A stretch of DNA of 64,000 nucleotides from Amycolatopsis sp. WAC 01376 (GTDB lineage Bacteria > Actinomycetota > Actinomycetes > Mycobacteriales > Pseudonocardiaceae), in NCBI RefSeq assembly GCF_003947415.1, contig NZ_QHKL01000014.1:1-64000 (forward strand), in the 5' to 3' direction. Both the position numbers and the translations under genes were made by a program. Positions 1-7,039 of this stretch are shown here, piece by piece. The notes under the pieces are model-generated. The model searched no databases, had not been told where the DNA came from, and saw nothing but the letters and a program-made list of their open reading frames with translations. Position 1 is the first letter of the stretch. Every line of letters starts with the position of its first letter.

Positions 1-328
1 ACATCAGCGCCGGACCGAGAATCCAGTTCAGCACCAAGGAAAGCACCATCGTGCGCTTGTCCTTGGTCACGGTGTCGAGCTTGTCGTAGCGGACCTTCGC
101 CAGCACCGGGTACATCATCAGCAGCAGACCGAGCGCGATCGGCAAGGAGACCTGCCCGATCTTCACCGCGTCCAGAACACCTTGCAGGCCAGGGATCACA
201 CTGCCCAGCAGGAGCCCGGCGCCCATCGCGACGATGATCCAGACCGGGAGGAAACGGTCCAGAAAGGACAGTTTGTGCAGGACGTCGGTGTCGGCCGGGG
301 CACCGGCTTTGTCGGCGGTTTGAGTCAC
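1..328 (-). CDS. acr3: Arsenite efflux permease, Acr3 family (5' part only)
   Basis: This is the N-terminal 109 residues of an inner-membrane arsenite exporter; the rest lies beyond the window. From a GTG at 328 it reads a short polar N-terminus, then FLDRFLPVWIIVAMGAGLLL, a second hydrophobic stretch rich in Gly, Leu and Met ending MMYPVLAKVRYDKL, and a third beginning at LVLNWILGPALM. The layout and the YPVLAKVRYD motif are typical of Acr3 proteins, which extrude As(III) using the proton gradient. CTGGAG upstream of the GTG is a usable ribosome site. It is the last visible gene of the minus-strand ars operon (two arsC genes precede it), so arsenate reduced by ArsC would be exported by this pump. 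Confidence is high for the family; the C-terminal half and its conserved cysteine cannot be checked here. Confidence 0.9.
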   Translation of the reverse strand, partial: MTQTADKAGAPADTDVLHKLSFLDRFLPVWIIVAMGAGLLLGSVIPGLQGVLDAVKIGQVSLPIALGLLLMMYPVLAKVRYDKLDTVTKDKRTMVLSLVLNWILGPALM

Positions 329-361
329 GGGCTGGTCTCCAGAAAGTGTGGAAGGTGAGGG

Positions 362-766
362 TCAGGCGTCGAGGATTTCGGCGACCAGGCCGCGGATCCG
401 TCGGTCGATCTCGTCGCGGATCGGGCGCACCGCCTCCACGCCCTGACCGGCCGGGTCTTCTAGCGGCCAGTCCAGGTACCGCTTGCCGGGGAACACCGGG
501 CAGGTGTCGCCGCATCCCATGGTGATCACGACATCGGAGGCTTCGACGTCCTCGGTGGACAGCTTGCTCGGCACCTCGGCCGTGATGTCCAGGCCCCACT
601 CCGCGAGCGCCGCTGCTGCTGCGGGGTTCACCTTCTCCGCGGGCTCGGAGCCCGCGGACCGGACGGCGATACGCCCGAGCGAGTAGTGCTGCAACAAAGC
701 GGCGGCCATCTGGGACCGGCCGGCGTTGTGCACGCAGACGAACAACACCTCGGGCGAGCGGGTCAT
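362..766 (-). CDS. arsC: Arsenate reductase, low-molecular-weight phosphatase fold (mycothiol-type)
   Basis: A protein of 134 residues starting MTRSPEVLFVCVHNAGRSQM. The P-loop CVHNAGRS (Cys near residue 11) is the catalytic loop of LMW-phosphatase-type arsenate reductases. A second motif, MGCGDTCPVFPGKRYLDWPL, carries the cysteines and aspartate expected in the reducing and general-acid region. In actinobacteria such enzymes act as arsenate-mycothiol transferases, with mycoredoxin completing the reduction. The ATG at 766 was chosen because the homologous region begins there; the open frame extends upstream only by chance. It lies 33 bp upstream of acr3 and 29 bp downstream of the longer arsC, giving arsC-arsC-acr3 on one strand. 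It lacks the N-terminal helical domain of its neighbour, so the two probably differ in oligomeric state or partner. Confidence 0.92.
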   Translation of the reverse strand: MTRSPEVLFVCVHNAGRSQMAAALLQHYSLGRIAVRSAGSEPAEKVNPAAAAALAEWGLDITAEVPSKLSTEDVEASDVVITMGCGDTCPVFPGKRYLDWPLEDPAGQGVEAVRPIRDEIDRRIRGLVAEILDA

Positions 767-795
767 GCCGGTATTCCTTTCCTCTAAAGGGGATA

Positions 796-1437
796 TCAGT
801 CGATGAGTTCGTCGAGCAGGTGCCGGACGCGGCGGCCGATGTCGTCCCGGATCCCGCGGACCACGGCCAGCGGCTGGCCCATCGGATCGGGCACGTCCCA
901 GTCCAGGTACCGCTTGCCCGGATAGACCGGGCACGCGTCCCCGCAGCCCATCGTGACCACGACGTCGGCGGAGCGGACGACCTCGTCGGTCAGCGGCTTC
1001 GGGAAGGCTCCCGCGAGGTGGATGTCCAGCTCGTTCAGCGCCTCGGTGATCACTGGCGGGATCTCGCCCTGAGGTTGCGATCCGGCGGATCGGACCATCA
1101 CATGCCCGTAAGCGTGGTGGTTGAGCAGTGCCGCGGCCAGCTGGGAACGGCCGACGTTGTGCACGCACACGAACAGCACCTGCGGTGCGGTCACCATCGT
1201 GAGCCCGTCGACCTTGGCGAGGTCGACCAGCCGCTGCCGCGCGAAGCGGGCAGTCAGCGTCGGAAGGTAGACCTTGACCGTCGCCGAACGATCCAGCAGC
1301 CGGAAGGTCTCCTCGACGAACTGCTCGATCGTCTCGCGGCCGAACGTGCCGTGGAACCGGTCGGCCAGCTCGTCGGTGATCCGGTCGAGCTGGTCCAGCA
1401 CCTCACGGCCGGGCAGCCCCTCGGTCGCATGGGTCAT
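796..1437 (-). CDS. arsC: Arsenate reductase with N-terminal three-helix-bundle domain
   Basis: A 213-residue protein. Residues 1-80 are a helical segment (LDRITDELADRFHGTFGRET, then FVEETFRLLDRSA) like the three-helix bundle found in front of actinobacterial arsenate reductases and in stand-alone regulators. Residues 85-213 are the catalytic domain with CVHNVGRS and MGCGDACPVYPGKRYLDWDV. It should transfer arsenate to mycothiol for later reduction, feeding the Acr3 exporter downstream. The ATG at 1437 opens a 120 bp divergent intergenic region shared with arsR, so ArsR probably controls this operon. Its catalytic domain closely resembles the shorter arsC next door, which suggests tandem duplication with gain or loss of the helical domain. 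The family is clear; the role of the extra domain (dimerisation or ArsR-linked) is inferred. Confidence 0.92.
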   Translation of the reverse strand: MTHATEGLPGREVLDQLDRITDELADRFHGTFGRETIEQFVEETFRLLDRSATVKVYLPTLTARFARQRLVDLAKVDGLTMVTAPQVLFVCVHNVGRSQLAAALLNHHAYGHVMVRSAGSQPQGEIPPVITEALNELDIHLAGAFPKPLTDEVVRSADVVVTMGCGDACPVYPGKRYLDWDVPDPMGQPLAVVRGIRDDIGRRVRHLLDELID

Positions 1438-1557
1438 GACGTCTCCTCAAGAGGCACTGGATCGACTTCTGTCAATGCAATTGAAGAGCTTGTATCGAGC
1501 TTTGTCAATCCAGTGGGTATGGTGGGCTCCAGTAGCACCGGGCGCGAAGGAGGGCAC
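1438..1557. promoter_or_regulatory. Divergent ars promoter/operator region
   Basis: The 120 bp between arsC (minus) and arsR (plus) contain the dyad TCAAT-GCA-ATTGA at 1472-1484 and a second TGTCAAT at 1503-1509, with GAGCTTGTATCGAGCT between them. AT-rich TCAA/TTGA dyads are the usual target of ArsR/SmtB repressors. Binding here would repress both directions. The site is inferred from position and symmetry only. Confidence 0.55.
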
Positions 1558-1968
1558 GTGGCGAGCGAGAACAGTCGCAGCCGGAAACCGGTCGCCGTGA
1601 CCCTGCTCATGGCCGAACCCGCAGCGGTCGTCGACCCCGGCGACGCCGAGGCGGCGGCGAAGCTCTTCAAGGCGCTGTCGGACCCGGTACGAATCCGTCT
1701 GCTGTCACTGGTGCGCTATTCCCCCGGAGGTGAGGCCTGCTTCTGCGACCTGGCCGAGGAATTCGACATGCCTCAGCCGTCACTCAGCCATCATCTGCGT
1801 GTTCTGGTCTCCGCCGGAATCCTCGAACGGGAACGGCGTGGGACTTGGAGCTGGTACACCGTCGTCCCCGAACCGCTCGAAACCCTCGAAACCCTGCTCC
1901 GGTCCGGCGGCCCGCTCGCTGACCTGCCCGCCCGCCTCACCGAAGCGGCGCGTGACGACAGATGCTGA
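1558..1968 (+). CDS. arsR: ArsR-family arsenic-responsive repressor
   Basis: A winged-helix repressor of about 136 residues. The core runs from AKLFKALSDPVRIRLLSLV through GGEACFCDLAEEF to QPSLSHHLRVLVSAGILERE. The CFCDL motif (Cys61 and Cys63 counting from the GTG) is the classic alpha-3 As(III)/Sb(III) ligand site at the edge of the DNA-binding helix. The GTG at 1558 is preferred because AAGGAGG ends 4 nt before it; ATG 1519 and ATG 1609 are in-frame alternatives. It is divergent from the arsC-arsC-acr3 operon and probably represses it and itself until arsenite binds. CadD follows on the same strand after 84 bp and could be co-transcribed. Confidence 0.92.
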   Translation: MASENSRSRKPVAVTLLMAEPAAVVDPGDAEAAAKLFKALSDPVRIRLLSLVRYSPGGEACFCDLAEEFDMPQPSLSHHLRVLVSAGILERERRGTWSWYTVVPEPLETLETLLRSGGPLADLPARLTEAARDDRC

Positions 1969-2052
1969 TCACGTGACGCTGCCAACACAGCAGCTTCACG
2001 CCAGCGCCATGCCCATCGCCGCGCGAATCACGAACACGAAACCGATCCGGTC

Positions 2053-2649
2053 GTGACCATCGGCACCATCGGGCAGGCGGCGGGCCTCTTCGCCGCCACC
2101 AACGTCGACGACATCCTTGTCCTGGCCTTGTTCTTCGCCCAAGGCGCGGGCCGACGCGGCACGACCCGCGCTGTCGCTCTCGGCCAGTACCTCGGCTTCA
2201 TCGCCATTCTCGCCGTCGCCGTCGCGGCGGCATTCGGCGCCACGTTCCTGCCGGAGAAGGCTGTCCCCTACCTCGGCCTGCTGCCGCTCGCGCTCGGAGC
2301 CAGGGCCGCGATCCAGGCATGGCGGCTCCGCGACGACACCGCCGAGGAGAGGCCCGCCGCCGAGAGTGGCCCGAAGCTTCTTTCGGTGGCCGCCGTGACC
2401 TTCGCCAACGGCGGGGACAACATCGGCGTCTACGTACCGGTCTTCGCCACCGCTGGCGTTGGCGGCATGACCGTCTACGTACTCGTGTTCCTGCTCCTGC
2501 TCGCGGTCTGGATCGCGGCGGGCCGGTACTTCGCCACCCGCCCGGCCATCGCGAAGGCGTTATCGCGGTGGGGGCACGTCCTGCTGCCGATCGTCCTGAT
2601 CGGCATCGGCCTGCTCATCCTCCTCGAAGGCGGCGCGTTCGGACTCTGA
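2053..2649 (+). CDS. cadD: Cadmium resistance transporter, CadD family
   Basis: A 198-residue membrane protein of CadD type, with five to six hydrophobic spans. It opens with AGLFAATNVDDILVLALFFA and repeats a related motif mid-protein, VTFANGGDNIGVYVPVFA; the paired N-V-D-D and G-G-D-N acidic motifs within membrane helices are the family hallmark. The family exports cadmium and related divalent cations. The GTG at 2053 is the first usable start. It sits between arsR and the mer genes, so the region is a general heavy-metal island. The minus-strand merR ends 9 bp after its stop. No dedicated CadC-type regulator is visible; co-transcription with arsR is plausible. Confidence 0.85.
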   Translation: MTIGTIGQAAGLFAATNVDDILVLALFFAQGAGRRGTTRAVALGQYLGFIAILAVAVAAAFGATFLPEKAVPYLGLLPLALGARAAIQAWRLRDDTAEERPAAESGPKLLSVAAVTFANGGDNIGVYVPVFATAGVGGMTVYVLVFLLLLAVWIAAGRYFATRPAIAKALSRWGHVLLPIVLIGIGLLILLEGGAFGL

Positions 2650-2658
2650 CGGCTCGCG

Positions 2659-3054
2659 TCAGCGGGTGAAGATGCCGCACACGGCGGTGGCGGCGCAGGA
2701 CGCGGCGGTGTAGGTGCTGGCTCGCGCCTTGAGCTGGTCCAGGGCGTGCTCGGTCGCGCGCAGGTCGGCGATGCGGCGGCGAACGTTGCCGAGGTGGCGG
2801 TCGATGAGTTCACTGACGCGTTCGCACGGGGCTTGGCCGGTGTCTCGGAGGGCGAGGATGTCCCGGATATCGGCCAGCGCGATACCTGCGGCCTGAGCGG
2901 TGCGGACGAACTCGAGCCGGTGTGCGGTATCGGGGCAGTAGTCGCGGTAACCGCTGGATGTGCGAGGCGGTTCAGGCAGCAGGCCGGCCTGCTCGTAGAA
3001 CCGGATCGTCTTGGTGCTGACCGCGGCGGTCCGGGCGAGTTCGCCGATGCGCAT
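2659..3054 (-). CDS. merR: MerR-family heavy-metal-responsive regulator
   Basis: A 131-residue protein with the N-terminal winged-helix motif MRIGELARTAAVSTKTIRFY and EQAGLL, a long dimerisation helix (VSELIDRHLGNVRRRIADLR), and cysteines at APCERV near residue 77 plus a C-terminal CAATAVCGIF. One Cys before the coiled coil and a pair after it match the three-thiolate metal site of mercury- or cadmium/lead-type MerR proteins. It is divergent from merB across a 95 bp gap that carries an ideal MerR dyad. It probably activates merB on binding Hg(II) or organomercurial-derived mercury. The exact metal is inferred from context. Confidence 0.88.
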   Translation of the reverse strand: MRIGELARTAAVSTKTIRFYEQAGLLPEPPRTSSGYRDYCPDTAHRLEFVRTAQAAGIALADIRDILALRDTGQAPCERVSELIDRHLGNVRRRIADLRATEHALDQLKARASTYTAASCAATAVCGIFTR

Positions 3055-3071
3055 GGCGCCGACTCTACGCC

Positions 3072-3104
3072 TTGACCTTCCAGTCGAGTGGAAGGTTTAC
3101 GGTC
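3072..3104 (+). promoter_or_regulatory. MerR operator within the merB promoter
   Basis: TTGACC at 3072-3077 forms a -35 box. It overlaps a perfect 8 bp inverted repeat ACCTTCCA-gtcgag-TGGAAGGT (3075-3096), followed by a weak TTACGG -10 at 3097-3102. The spacer is about 19 bp, the overlong spacing that MerR activators correct by untwisting DNA. The promoter reads toward merB. Confidence 0.8.
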
Positions 3105-3149
3105 GTCATCGAGTTCATCGCGTGTGTCACGAAGCAGAGGTTGGGTGTC

Positions 3150-4115
3150 ATGGAATTGGTCGTACTGTCCGTTCCGGACTGTCCACATGTCGCGCTCATG
3201 GACGATGCGCTGCGGGCGGTGCTCGCCGATCGCCAGGGCATCCGGGTGGTTCACCGTCAGGTCCTCGACCACGACCAGGCCGAGCGGGAAGGCATGCGTG
3301 GTTCGCCGACCCTGCTGGTGAACGGGATCGACCCGTTCGCCGAGCCGGGTTCACAGCCGAGCGTGTCGTGCAGGCTGTTTCGTGACGAGAACGGCCAGGC
3401 GCGGCCAGCGCCCTCGAAGGCGGCCGTGGCCGCCGCACTCGCCCGCGCGGGTGGAACCGAGTCATCGCCGGCGCGCCTGCCGCAGCGACTGCGCGACATC
3501 TTGGGTGTCGACGGGCAGCGGCGCCGTGCCCCGGAAGAGCGGGGACAGTGGGCGATCCAGCAGGCGGTCCTGCGTTCCTTCAGCGCAACCGGAAGCCCGC
3601 CGACGGCGGACGAGTTGGCGCAAGTGGCAGCGGACTCCTCGACCACGGCCTCGCAGGTGCTCGCCGCGTTGCATCGCGGCGACTTTCTCCGGCTGGACGA
3701 GGCCGGGCGCATCACCGCTGCCTATCCGTTTTCGGCGCTACCGACCCGGCATCGGGTCACACCGGAGGGAGGAGTGACGGTGTTCGCGATGTGCGCGGTC
3801 GACGCTCTCGGGATCCCGGCGATGCTGGCCACGGACGCGGAGATCGTCTCGACCACACCGGACGGCGCCGAAGTCGTCGTCACGGTACGCGGCGGACGTC
3901 CCAAGGCCGAGCCGTCGACTGCGGTGGTCTTCGTCGGCGCCGGCTGCGACGCGGGGCCGACCGCGGAGGTGTGCTGCGGTCATCTGAACTTCTTCACCAG
4001 CCGCGCTGATGCCGAGCACTGGGCCACGGCACACCCCGACGTCCCGGGAACGATTCTCGGTATGGACGAGGCGAGTGAGCTGGGGCGCGAGATCTTCGGC
4101 TCGCTGCTGACCTGA
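3150..4115 (+). CDS. merB: Organomercurial lyase (MerB) with N-terminal thioredoxin-like domain
   Basis: A protein of 321 residues. Residues 1-110 form a small thioredoxin-like domain (MELVVLSVPDCPHVALMDD, then GSPTLLVNGIDPFAEPG) with only one of the two usual active-site cysteines. After a linker and a winged-helix-like segment comes the MerB domain, with MCAVDALGIP (Cys215, Asp218) and VCCGHLNFF (Cys275/276), corresponding to the Cys96, Asp99 and Cys159 catalytic triad of plasmid MerB. It protonolyses the C-Hg bond of organomercurials, releasing Hg(II). The ATG at 3150 sits just downstream of the MerR-type promoter; the upstream frame has no ribosome site. Canonical MerB is about 210 residues, so this is a fusion. 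No merA or mercury transporter is in the window, so Hg(II) disposal must be encoded elsewhere or be thiol-based. Confidence 0.9.
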   Translation: MELVVLSVPDCPHVALMDDALRAVLADRQGIRVVHRQVLDHDQAEREGMRGSPTLLVNGIDPFAEPGSQPSVSCRLFRDENGQARPAPSKAAVAAALARAGGTESSPARLPQRLRDILGVDGQRRRAPEERGQWAIQQAVLRSFSATGSPPTADELAQVAADSSTTASQVLAALHRGDFLRLDEAGRITAAYPFSALPTRHRVTPEGGVTVFAMCAVDALGIPAMLATDAEIVSTTPDGAEVVVTVRGGRPKAEPSTAVVFVGAGCDAGPTAEVCCGHLNFFTSRADAEHWATAHPDVPGTILGMDEASELGREIFGSLLT

Positions 4116-4191
4116 TAAGGGCTCAGTCGGCGGTGCGAACGGGTTTCGCGGGAAGATGCGTACCGCGCCCGTTCACGCGGGCGTGAGATGG

Positions 4192-4234
4192 GTGTGGTGA
4201 GCGGACCAGGGTAAGACTGGTCCGCTCACCACAC
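4192..4234. terminator. Perfect 18 bp hairpin downstream of precursor A
   Basis: GTGTGGTGAGCGGACCAG (4192-4209) pairs perfectly with 4217-4234 around a 7 nt loop. It lies between merB (plus) and the peptide operon (minus), so it can end transcription from both sides. There is no U-tract, as is usual for high-GC actinobacterial terminators. It could also stabilise precursor mRNA. Confidence 0.75.
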
Positions 4235-4269
4235 GTTCATCACTCCACGGTCCTCGCGGACGCTGTCAT

Positions 4270-4395
4270 CTACTCGGGCTTGCAGATGCAGTCACCGTCC
4301 ACGCTGCTCGCGCAGACCTGCGCGCCCTGGCCGCCCTGGATCTCGTCGAGTTCGGTCTCGGTGAGTTCCTGCGGCGGGGCAGTTGTGATCTCCAT
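4270..4395 (-). CDS. RiPP-like precursor peptide A, double-glycine leader
   Basis: A 41-residue peptide. The leader is MEITTAPPQELTETELDEIQ followed by GG (residues 21-22), the cleavage signal read by C39 peptidases. The remaining 19-residue core has Cys28, Cys36 and Cys38 within CASSVDGDCIC. The ribosome site AGGAGGTGA is very strong and 4-5 nt from the ATG. It is the last gene of the minus-strand operon with precursor B and a C39-peptidase ABC exporter, so it is probably cleaved after GG and secreted. The Cys-x7-Cys-x-Cys spacing is shared with precursor B. The core has few Ser/Thr, and no lanthionine, YcaO or radical-SAM enzyme is nearby, so a disulfide-bonded or metal-binding peptide fits better than a lantibiotic. 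The gene call rests on ribosome site, leader and context; the function is inferred. Confidence 0.8.
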   Translation of the reverse strand: MEITTAPPQELTETELDEIQGGQGAQVCASSVDGDCICKPE

Positions 4396-4578
4396 GTGTC
4401 ACCTCCTGTCGCGTACTGATGCGGTCTCAGCGCCGGGTGGCGTGAGCGTCGAAAACCTGCGACAGGCCGGTGGCCTCGCTCGTGCGCTGGATGTCCGGCG
4501 TGCAACGGTGACGCGGCCGATCGGGTTTCACGGCAGGATGACTGTTGCGCCCCCGTGGTGGCGGGCGTGAGATGGCCA

Positions 4579-4619
4579 GGTGGTGGGCGGGCCAGGGTAC
4601 GACTGGCCCGCCCACCACC
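4579..4619. terminator. Perfect 17 bp hairpin downstream of precursor B
   Basis: GGTGGTGGGCGGGCCAG (4579-4595) pairs perfectly with 4603-4619 around a 7 nt loop closely resembling that of the 4192-4234 hairpin (GGTACGA versus GGTAAGA). It lies between the two precursor genes. It may attenuate read-through so that precursor B is made in excess, or protect the short mRNA. Confidence 0.7.
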
Positions 4620-4641
4620 CGGTTCTCATCGCGGAGCCGGG

Positions 4642-4758
4642 TCAGCAGCCGCAGCCGCCGTCGACGGTCAGGGTGCAGCACGGACCGCCGTCGTGACCGC
4701 CCTGAATCTCCTCGAGTTCGGCTTCGGTGAGTTCGGGCGTGACGATGGTGTCTTCCAT
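4642..4758 (-). CDS. RiPP-like precursor peptide B, double-glycine leader
   Basis: A 38-residue peptide. The leader MEDTIVTPELTEAELEEIQ is followed by GG at residues 20-21, then a 17-residue core with Cys27, Cys28, Cys36 and Cys38 (PCCTLTVDGGCGC). The leader matches precursor A (ELTE-x-EL-x-EIQGG), and the cores align as C-x3-VDG-x-C-x-C. It begins 7 nt after the exporter stop, with AAAGGAGGTGA lying across the end of the exporter gene, so it is probably translated at high level from the same transcript. Four cysteines in 17 residues and no basic or aromatic residues are unusual for a bacteriocin. An ATG 5 nt upstream is in another frame and was rejected. Metal chelation, signalling or bacteriocin activity are all possible. 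Confidence 0.82.
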   Translation of the reverse strand: MEDTIVTPELTEAELEEIQGGHDGGPCCTLTVDGGCGC

Positions 4759-4765
4759 GGTTCAT

Positions 4766-7039
4766 TCACCTCCTTTCGGCATCTGGTGTGTGGTTCTCGC
4801 CGCCTGCTGGGGCGGTGAGCAGGGAAGCCGGGCTCGCCGGCTCGGCGACGGTGACGCTCGCGGGGCGGCCGTTGGGGGGCTGGTCGATTTGGGCGGCGAC
4901 GAGCCGGGCGTAGTGCTCGCCGTGGGCGAGCAGGTCGGCGTGGGTGCCGTGTTCGGCGATGCGGCCGTGGTGCAGGACGAGGATCTGGTGGGCGTCGCGG
5001 ACGGTGCTCAGCCGGTGCGCGATGACGACCTGCACGCACTTCAGGTCGGCGAGGTTGCGGTGGATACGGGCTTCGGTGGCGGCGTCGAGGTGGCTGGTGG
5101 CCTCGTCCAAAAGCAGGATCCGGGGTTCGCGTACGAGCGCACGGGCGAGGGCGAGGCGTTGCCGTTGCCCGCCGGAGAGACCGCTGCCGCGTTGGGCGAG
5201 CTGGGTGCCGTAGCCCATCGGCATCGCGGTGATCTCGTCGTGCAGGCACGCCAGCCGGGCCGCGCGTTCGATCTCTCCGGCGGGGACTGTGGTGTCGCGC
5301 AGGGTGATGTTGTCGGCGATGGTGCCGGCGAACACGAACGGCTCCTGTGGCACGACACCGATCTGGGCGCGCAGCGCACGCGGGTCGAGGTCTTCGGCGG
5401 CGATGCCGTCGAAGCCGATGTGGCCGCCCGTGGGGGTGTAGAGGCCGAGCAGCACCATGCCGAGGGTGGTTTTGCCGGAGCCGGTGGCCCCGACGACCGC
5501 GACCTTCTCTCCGGGCTCGACGCGGACACTGATGTCGTGCAGGACCGGCGGGCTGAACAGGTCGTAGCGGAATCCGACCTGCTCGAGGTCGATCCGGCCA
5601 CGAAGGCGGTGGCCCGCGGCCGCGGGATCGCCGCGTTCGGCCGGGCTGTCCAGGACATCGGCGAGCCGCTGCAGCTGGGCGCCAGCCAGCTGCAGCCGTT
5701 GCCCGTTGGCCACCACCGTCGCCAGCGGCGACACGATGGCCGACGCGAGCCAGGCGACCGCCAGCATGGTGCCGGGGGTCATGGTGCCGGCGAGCACGCG
5801 GGTCACGCACAGCCACAGCACCAGCAGCGGCGTCAGCACCCGCAGCGCCGTGGTGACGGCGTCGACGACGGCGGCCAGGTAGGTCCGGCCCAGGGTGGCG
5901 CTCATCCAGCCGGACAGCAGATGCCCCAGACGGCCCAGGGCGCGGTCTTCGGCGGCGGCGGCCTTGTAGGTGGCGATCCCTTCCAGGGATTCGACGAGAT
6001 AGCCCTGGGTTTCGGCCTGGGTGGCCAGATCGGCGGCCATCCGTTCACGGACCGAGCGGGTGGTGGCGAACAGCAGCACCACCACCGCGGCCAGCACCCC
6101 GAGCACCGCCAGCGCCACGGGCAGGTCGAGCGCGGCCAGCACACCGAGGTAGGCCAGCACCAGCACGGCGTCCAGCAGCGACCCGAGGGTCTGGCCGGTC
6201 ATCAGGTCACGCAGCATCGCGATGCTGCCGAAACGGGTGACGAGGTCGCCGGTGCTGCGCTGTTCGAAGAACCGCAGCGGCAACCGGAACAGGTGCGCGC
6301 TGAACCCGAGCAGCGCGGCGGTGTCGAGGCGGCCCTGCAGATACACCAGCAGTGACGATCTCAGCAACGTGGTGATCAGCTGCGCCGCGGCGACCACGGC
6401 GATGCCGATGCCCATCAGCGACAGCACATCGGTGGACCGCAACGCCGGCAGGTCGTCGACGACGGTGCGCGTGGCCAGCGGCATCGCCACCACGAGCGCC
6501 TGGGCGACGATGCTGACCGCGAGCACCTGCAGCAGCAGCGCCATGGTCCCGGGCAGCCGCCACAGCGAGCGCGCATAGGTCCGCCAGAAGGGCTCCCCGG
6601 ACGCCGGGCGCGGCTCGAACTCGTCGCCGGGACCGGCGCCGAGCACCGCGCGGCCGAGGCCGGTGCGGAATTCCTCGGGCGTCAGGCGACGGCGTCCACG
6701 GCGGGGATCCATGATGTCGACACGCCGCGGCGACAACCGTTCCACGACAACGAAATGGTTGCCTTCCCAGTGCGCGATCGCGGGCAGCGCGACCGCCGTG
6801 AACGCCTCGGGTGTGGCGGCGTAGCCCGTCATCGTCAAGCCGCAGGCGCGTCCGGCGCGCAGCAGCCCGCCCGCGCTGACCCCGTCCCGCCCCGGAGCGC
6901 ACAGCTCCCGCAGTTCCCGCACCGGTGTGGGCCGCCGGTGATAACCCAGGATCATCGACAAGCACGCGAGACCGCATTCGGCGTTGCTGGACTGCAAAAC
7001 CAACGGCACCCGGCCGCGCGGCCGCGCCGTGCGCGTCAC
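4766..7039 (-). CDS. Peptidase-containing ABC transporter (PCAT, C39 peptidase)
   Basis: A 757-residue bifunctional leader peptidase and exporter. The N-terminal C39 domain (about 1-140) has QSSNAECGLACLSMIL with catalytic Cys22, and the His and Asp regions WEGNHFVVVERL and DIMDPRRG. A six-span ABC membrane domain follows (about 160-460). The C-terminal nucleotide-binding domain has Walker A VGATGSGKTT, signature LSGGQRQRLALARAL, Walker B ILLLDEATSHLD and the IAHRLST switch. It should cut the two downstream precursors after Gly-Gly and pump out the cores. The GTG at 7039 is chosen because it overlaps the stop of the upstream small gene as GTGA; the open frame's earlier start lacks context. 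Domain order matches NHLP/SunT-type exporters. It is the only processing enzyme in the operon. Confidence 0.93.
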   Translation of the reverse strand: MTRTARPRGRVPLVLQSSNAECGLACLSMILGYHRRPTPVRELRELCAPGRDGVSAGGLLRAGRACGLTMTGYAATPEAFTAVALPAIAHWEGNHFVVVERLSPRRVDIMDPRRGRRRLTPEEFRTGLGRAVLGAGPGDEFEPRPASGEPFWRTYARSLWRLPGTMALLLQVLAVSIVAQALVVAMPLATRTVVDDLPALRSTDVLSLMGIGIAVVAAAQLITTLLRSSLLVYLQGRLDTAALLGFSAHLFRLPLRFFEQRSTGDLVTRFGSIAMLRDLMTGQTLGSLLDAVLVLAYLGVLAALDLPVALAVLGVLAAVVVLLFATTRSVRERMAADLATQAETQGYLVESLEGIATYKAAAAEDRALGRLGHLLSGWMSATLGRTYLAAVVDAVTTALRVLTPLLVLWLCVTRVLAGTMTPGTMLAVAWLASAIVSPLATVVANGQRLQLAGAQLQRLADVLDSPAERGDPAAAGHRLRGRIDLEQVGFRYDLFSPPVLHDISVRVEPGEKVAVVGATGSGKTTLGMVLLGLYTPTGGHIGFDGIAAEDLDPRALRAQIGVVPQEPFVFAGTIADNITLRDTTVPAGEIERAARLACLHDEITAMPMGYGTQLAQRGSGLSGGQRQRLALARALVREPRILLLDEATSHLDAATEARIHRNLADLKCVQVVIAHRLSTVRDAHQILVLHHGRIAEHGTHADLLAHGEHYARLVAAQIDQPPNGRPASVTVAEPASPASLLTAPAGGENHTPDAERR

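Larger units (their letters stand above)
4130..4758 (-). repeat. Tandem duplication: precursor gene plus hairpin, two units about 363 bp apart
   Basis: Two units share order and residual sequence. Each has a strong ribosome site, a short GG-leader gene, then a long hairpin flanked by GCGGGCGTGAGATGG (about 4178-4191 and 4561-4575). The two precursor starts (4395 and 4758) are 363 bp apart. The leaders and hairpin loops are conserved while the cores have diverged, as expected for an older duplication. Confidence 0.75.

Noticed and set aside
820..1557. Long in-frame extension upstream of arsR
   Set aside because: It is antisense to arsC and crosses the divergent promoter; AAGGAGG marks the GTG at 1558.
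4727..6355. 542-residue plus-strand frame opposite the PCAT
   Set aside because: Antisense shadow of the ABC exporter; composition is biased and it would overlap the strongly supported precursor gene.
4270..7039. Class II lanthipeptide cluster
   Set aside because: The GG leaders and PCAT fit, but there is no LanM/LanKC-type synthetase, and the cores have too few Ser/Thr placed for rings.
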